Shown here: positions 59,101-64,000 of the stretch, piece after piece
Position numbering within the stretch: position 1 is the stretch's first letter
Layout of the letters: every line of letters begins with the position of its first letter
From: Paratinospora sagittata
Taxonomy: Eukaryota > Streptophyta > Magnoliopsida > Ranunculales > Menispermaceae
NCBI GenBank assembly: GCA_035771175.1
Contig: CM069597.1
Span: 46,693,991-46,757,990, forward strand
Length of the DNA: 64,000 nucleotides
Direction of reading: 5' to 3'
Made by a program: the position numbers and the translations under genes
Notes under the pieces: model-generated
The model's input: only the letters and a program-made list of their open reading frames with translations
Databases searched by the model: none
What the model was told of the DNA's origin: nothing

Positions 59101-62100
59101 TCATCATGTTCTTGGGAAAACTTAACATAAATAGTAATTGATTCTTAACAAAATGCAGAATCAAAATAATGGAATGTACCTCATAAGTCATAGTATCTGG
59201 GTTTATATTGTCTTGAAAGTTTATCTGCAATTCACAAAGAAAAAGATTAGCAATCTATGCAGCCAACCTTATGTAGCTGGGAAAAGGCTTTATTGAATTG
59301 AGTATTAGTAATCTTTGTACAAGAAATCAGTAAGATATTCACATAATAGTATGTAATAAAATAAAACCCAAAAAGTCATTTCAGGCTTGTTTAGAACTTC
59401 TGAATCCTTGAAGATTATCTCTACTAAAAGTGGCTTAGTGCTCATTAACATTTCTGAGCTGAGCCATCAGCAGTTTAAAATAAATAAATAAATAATAAAT
59501 TGGGGCATAGGATTGCAGGAGGTAGCTTTAATTATTTTAATCTCAAGATCATATCCCAAGAAATTGATAAAATAGCAAATGGAAATCCTCTTTCAGCCAC
59601 AATCCTTAACTTTATGGTAACTAGCACTGAATGTCATTATACACATTAATCCTAGCACGAGTTCTTGTAGCAACATGGCTTCAATAATATGTCAAGTGGG
59701 AACATTCAACTGCCAATTGGACTAGCCTATCGGCAGTTGAGCAAACGTAAATAAAAAGCAAAAAATATGTAAAAACTTGATGGTTAAAATAATTCACAGA
59801 GTGTGATTTTAAAACTAAAAGACTCAAATAAATTTGATACTGAATCTTTGAGAAAGCAGGACTTTGGGTTTACGGAGATGAACTAATGCTTTAGATTAAA
59901 AAGGAAAAGGTATTGGAAGAGAGAAAACTAGGAATCTGAATAGGATAGCCATGTTTTCCTACTATTAATTTACTGTAGCAAAGTGGCATGAAAAATGCCC
60001 ATGAAAGGAATAGGATTCATGCATACTAATAATAGAATAATGCAACTAATGGTGTTAGCTTGGGCTAGTGATTTTTGTTTTCCACTTGAATTCTCAAAAT
60101 ATTTATTCATAGGTCTAGAAATGATAATTCAAGCTTTTCATGGAAAAATTAAATGAATCGAATTGGTTGAGGATTCTTGAAGGTTGTCAAAAGACTAACT
60201 GAGAATGTATGAAATCAAGTTCTAGATCTGCATCCAGCTATACTCAATTAAGGAAAAGGATGAAATAGTTAAGTTATTACCAATTATTTGAATCAGATAT
60301 TGATCTTGATAAATTGATTTCATGAAATCTAGACTCAGGTCTGGTAATATATATGTACAATTTCATATTTTTTTCATACTCAAATCCACCTACATCTATC
60401 TTACGCTAGGTGCCAATGATACAATCCAAGGCCTGAATCAACCTGGCAGAAACATCCATGTTTCTATATACATACGCAATTTCCCCATCAAGATTTACAG
60501 GAATTTATTGACATAAACATGCAAAGCCAGACATTTTTCATAGAGGGATTTCGAAAAAGAAAGCCAGACATTTTTCGAAAAAGAAAGTGCGGTACCTGAG
60601 AAGTACTATCACTTTGAATAGAACCTCGATGACCTGAAAACATGAAGAAACATTTTTCATTAAAAAGAGCATATTAATTTGGACCAGAAGAAGATTGATT
60701 TTTGTCCACATTGATCTGTGTCCACATTGATGCATTCTCTGTCTCATATTATTCACATGCTACAACTAAATCTTACATGTTTTTGAGAAGACAATTTTTA
60801 AAAATCAACTGACAACCCCAATACCGTCATACCCTCTTATTAAGTCAGTTTATTCATTTACTACAGAGATTTCTATCTGCTTCAGCAAGAAACATCCTTA
60901 CATATGAAGACAACAAAACAGGAGGGAGGGAGAGAGAGAGATAGGAGAGAATCTCAAACCCAGGGGCGTAGCCAGGAATTTTATTTTGGGTGGGCTAAAT
61001 TTTTTTTTTTTCAACAAACATCAACGGTACAAGGAAAATTCATTGATTGAAAACAAAATATACACCTAAACCGCAGGTTAGCGGAATAGAGGCTCCGTCT
61101 CTGGTCGCGTGGAGCTAGACAAATTGCAGAGTCACAGACCACAAAATGAGATGAAGTCTTAGTTAACAGAGGTGGAGGTCTTGAGTTTCAAGTTTGACAA
61201 ACCAGTGAAGAGTGAACCATAGATGAAAAACCAATGGTTTGTATATATTTATATGAATGGCCTTTTCGTAAAATATCAGAGTTTTTTTTAACAAAACTTC
61301 AGATTTTTTTTGGGGATTTTCTACCTGGGCTCCAGCCCAGGTTAGCGGAATAATGGCTCCACCCTTGCTTAAACCCTAACACAATTGTTCAACAATTGCA
61401 TTATTTATCTTCCTTCTCAAGTAAAAGAACCAAAATAATAGTAAAAAACCCAAAAAAAAACAGGAGGAAGGGAGAGAGAGAGAGGAGAGAATCTTAAAAC
61501 CTAACACAGTTGCTCAACAATTACATTATTTATCTTCCTTCTCAAGTAAAAGAACAAAAATAATTGTAAAAAAGCAAAAAAAAAAAAAAAAATCACCATG
61601 ACACTGTTTGGAGACTTCTAGCCCCCTTGAAAAAGGGAATCAGCTTCTTTATATTTAATATGCTTCTGTAGTTTTGGTACAAACCATTATAGTTGCATCA
61701 TTGCCAGCTTTTATGCATACCTGTGTTAGAATTTCCTCCCTCATGGAAACTCAGGGTTGTTGGATCTCTGTCACTCAATGTCGAAGAGTTTTCAAAAGCT
61801 ATCCTGGTTCCATCTATTCTTGTTTGATGATCATCAACCTCATATGGTTGAACATAACCAAAATATGAATTGCCCCCTGGACCATACTTATAGGAACCAG
61901 AATAAGATTGCCAATAAGCATTCTCCTGCACAAATAGCAGGAAAATACATCAACAAATTAAAATGAATAATTCTGAGGAATTTTAAAAAAAAAAAATTAA
62001 AATAATATCAGCACTCCAAAGAAGTTATGATGAAAGTACTGAACACATCATACAGTAGCATCTCAATACTTCTTTTTCTATATTTCTGATGACTGCTCTT

Positions 62101-62385
62101 TTAGATTTGTCACCAGAATCGAACAATGGGATCTCAATATGTACTGATGCAAGCATCTTGATATAGAGAAATTGGGTTTACAAGCCTTGAGTGATATTTC
62201 CACCAAAATCATAAAGAAGTTCAACAGAGAGCCAGATTAAATACCTGGAAACCTTCAATTGCTGCTACTAAAGGATCACTCTGTTCGTAAGTAAGACCTT
62301 CAAACAAATTCATAATACTTTCGGTAACTGTGTAGGGAAATCCAGTATTTATGTAATGAAGCTCGATCTGTCGGTTCCTATTCAT
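56198..62385 (-). CDS. BIG BROTHER-like RING-H2 E3 ubiquitin ligase
   Basis: Seven coding exons join to 239 aa: 62245-62385, 61721-61925, 60596-60633, 59180-59224, 57224-57354, 56363-56471 and 56198-56248. All introns are GT-AG with matching phase. The N terminus (HYINTGFPYTVTESIMNLFE) and the block INPDTMTYEELLDLGEAIG match BIG BROTHER (BB), which limits organ size by restricting growth time; BB is about 250 aa. The RING-H2 at residues 188-228 has CVIC, CKHMYH and CPVC with all eight metal ligands. The protein would transfer ubiquitin from an E2 to substrates. Start 62385 follows an acceptor 10 nt upstream, so a 5'-UTR intron is likely, with the leader exon near 63000-63200. Whether it is BB itself or a paralogue is not settled. 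Confidence 0.9.
60915..61580. repeat. Tandem duplication around the MITE
   Basis: A unit of about 115-140 bp (GGAGGGAGGGAGAGAG..., GAGAGAATCT, then CTAACACAATTG, TTATTTATCTTCCTTCTCAA and GTAAAAGAAC) is present twice. The first copy is split by the MITE (60918-60960 plus 61368-61455) and the second (about 61460-61575) is whole. Confidence 0.85.
60961..61367. mobile_element. hAT-type MITE in intron 2 of the RING gene
   Basis: This 407-bp insert begins CAGGGGCGTAGCCAGGAATT; its other end in reverse begins CAAGGGTGGAGCCATTATTC. The target duplication is CTCAAACC (60953-60960) and CTTAAACC (61368-61375), 7 of 8 bases equal. It has no reading frame. A nearby duplicate of the target region lacks the insert. 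Confidence 0.88.
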
Positions 62386-62555
62386 TGTTAAATATCTGCA
62401 GAGAAGAAACTTACCCACATCAACATCATAGGAGTATCAATGGAGCAAAAGTAGAAAAATAACCCATTATCATCACAATAGAAGTCCTTATCAATTGTTT
62501 CCTAATGAACAATATTCTCATACACATTACTTTATGGAATTCCAACTATAGAAAA

Positions 62556-62609
<54 letters not shown>

Positions 62610-64000
62610 GCAATATGGACACAACAACAATTCATATAAATATTCTTCCACGATTGAGGCAAAAAAGATAAGAGGAAGTCGAAATTGACACCTAAGTCTC
62701 CATCGGACTCAAGAATATAAAGAATTGGTCCATAGGACAACCAATCTCAAGATGCTCAAAATATCTTTCGAGCATTTGCGTCGATCTTCGCACCTGAGGT
62801 ATCTAATTTATTATAAAACCATCAGTTCGATTCTAACATTTCAAGTCAATACAGAAACCTCATAACTCTCAGAAACTGAACCTGCATTGATCACTCAATT
62901 AACACTAACGCTTTCCTTCAACAAATTCGTCCAAAAAAATAAAAAATAAAAAAATAACAGAAAAGAAACACTAAATACCTCATTTACCAACCAGATCCAG
63001 CCGCGAACACAGCAACAAACACCTCATTCAACGAGTCTCAATCCTCACAATCTCATTCTAGTGCCGAAAGAGCTAATCCACACAAGAATCCGCTTCAAAC
63101 TTCTTGAGCCAAAGAAAACTAAACACAGTTGAGCGATCGACCGATCGCTCGCTCGCTCGATCAACCGAAGGATCAAGAAATCAACACAATGCGGCAAAAC
63201 AGAAGACGAAGACGAAGACGAAGACGAAGACGAAGAAGAAGAATAAGAAGAGATTGGAGAAGAGATGAGATTGCTGAGTGCAAGGAAGAGAGAGATTCGG
63301 AAACAACGTTATCTTCATCAAATGAATGCTTTTACTTTCTGGAGAGAAAAATTTATATATATATAGTTTCAGAACAGAGCACGCAGAGAGAGAGAGCGAG
63401 AGGACGGGTTTCATTTCTCTGTAGCTCTGCCGCTTTTATCTTTGCTAGCGAGGCTTCTTCAGTGACACGCGACATCAAGCAGAAACGAAAAGTTCACAAT
63501 ATCTCGCGGTATAACGAGATTTTATTTTCCATTTCGCTGAAAATAACAAAATAAATAAATATTTTTGGAGGGGTAAGCCTAATTTTGTTTTCTGGTACTT
63601 CATAATAAAGGCTAATAATACAAAAAATGTTGTGAGGATATACTTTTTTTTAATATTTTATGTAAAGTTTTTATTATTAGATGAATAAGAGACAAAACTA
63701 TAAAAGTTGGCAACAAAATTAATAATAGAGTTTCTTGTGATTAATTCAATTAATTTCTTCAAAAAATGAGAGTTATCAACATGAGATAATAATAAGATTT
63801 TACGTTTTTTTTTAATTACTTCTTACTTCTTAGATGATGTGATGAGCGAGTTTATTGATTGTTCGGATTTATTCAAACTTTATAAATAAATTTCTTGTCA
63901 AAGTAGGCGTTAAATGATTTACTTGTATTAAAACTATAATTTTGTTGTTTGGATTGAAGTAGAAGAAAAACAATTATATATATATATATATATAAGAAGC
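62386..64000. other. 5' leader and upstream region of the RING gene
   Basis: This contains an AT microsatellite (62563-62606) and a likely 5'-UTR intron. A GA-rich and CGAAGA-repeat stretch (63200-63245) is followed by a GC-richer patch to about 63500 that may be leader exon and promoter. From 63540 to the end the DNA is AT-rich and I see nothing in it. Confidence 0.45.

Noticed and set aside
63129..63554. A 141-codon frame with an Arg run upstream of the RING gene
   Set aside because: It comes from GAAGAC-type simple repeats in the presumed 5' leader and has no domain.
1..64000. CRISPR arrays, prophage, operons, organelle-derived DNA
   Set aside because: None was seen; the repeats present are eukaryotic transposons and simple repeats.

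Overview
The window is nuclear DNA of a flowering plant, most likely a eudicot. It is AT-rich, its genes have spliced exons with GT-AG introns, and they encode plant-type families (AG peptides, a BIG BROTHER-like RING ligase, COM1/GR1). It also carries SINEs, MITEs and LTR retrotransposons. No bacterial, organellar, rRNA or functional tRNA genes were seen. The exact species cannot be told from the sequence.

Layout, left to right: the 3' end of an OTU-domain deubiquitinase gene (+, 1-927); a cornichon gene (-, 2268-5216, 4 exons, 148 aa); a DnaJ protein of the ATJ6/DNAJC9 type (-, 5798-8346, 8 exons, 291 aa) with two E2F-type sites just upstream; LSM7 (-, 10275-21581, 99-100 aa); an AG-peptide gene (-, 22681-22872); an AGP23-like AG-peptide gene (+, 27970-28164); a GH28 pectinase-like gene (+, 30511-33883) broken by a 2-nt deficit at its catalytic Gly-Asp-Asp motif; COM1/GR1 (-, 34303-36457, 585 aa); a plant protein of unknown function (-, 38506-53530, 7 exons, 411 aa) with a 12-kb intron; a TIR-flanked element carrying a gene fragment (54839-55780); and a BIG BROTHER-like RING-H2 E3 ligase (-, 56198-62385, 7 coding exons, 239 aa).

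Two genes carry large transposons in their introns, yet their exons keep phase across the insertions. LSM7 intron 3 holds a degenerate Ty3/gypsy chromovirus (11951-18001, target duplication GCATC). Its integrase region is split by a 387-bp hAT-type MITE with a perfect 8-bp duplication, and its 3' end has two tandem LTRs. Intron 5 of the unknown gene holds a copia nest (40215-51126, target duplication TGTTT). In it, a second copia in opposite orientation sits in the leader of the first, giving two 4.3-kb inverted arms with nearly identical coding bodies but different LTRs and leaders.

The most unusual content is in those copia leaders. The leader of the minus-strand element contains, in antisense, most of a RESPONSE TO LOW SULFUR (LSU)-like reading frame whose stop codon lies in the primer-binding site. 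The leader of the plus-strand element has a short Cys-rich segment resembling DUF1677 proteins. Both look like host gene fragments carried by retrotransposons. Other items are a near-perfect 156-bp in-frame duplication in the COM1 coiled coil, a MITE whose empty site survives in a neighbouring duplicate, and a one-codon first coding exon proposed for LSM7.
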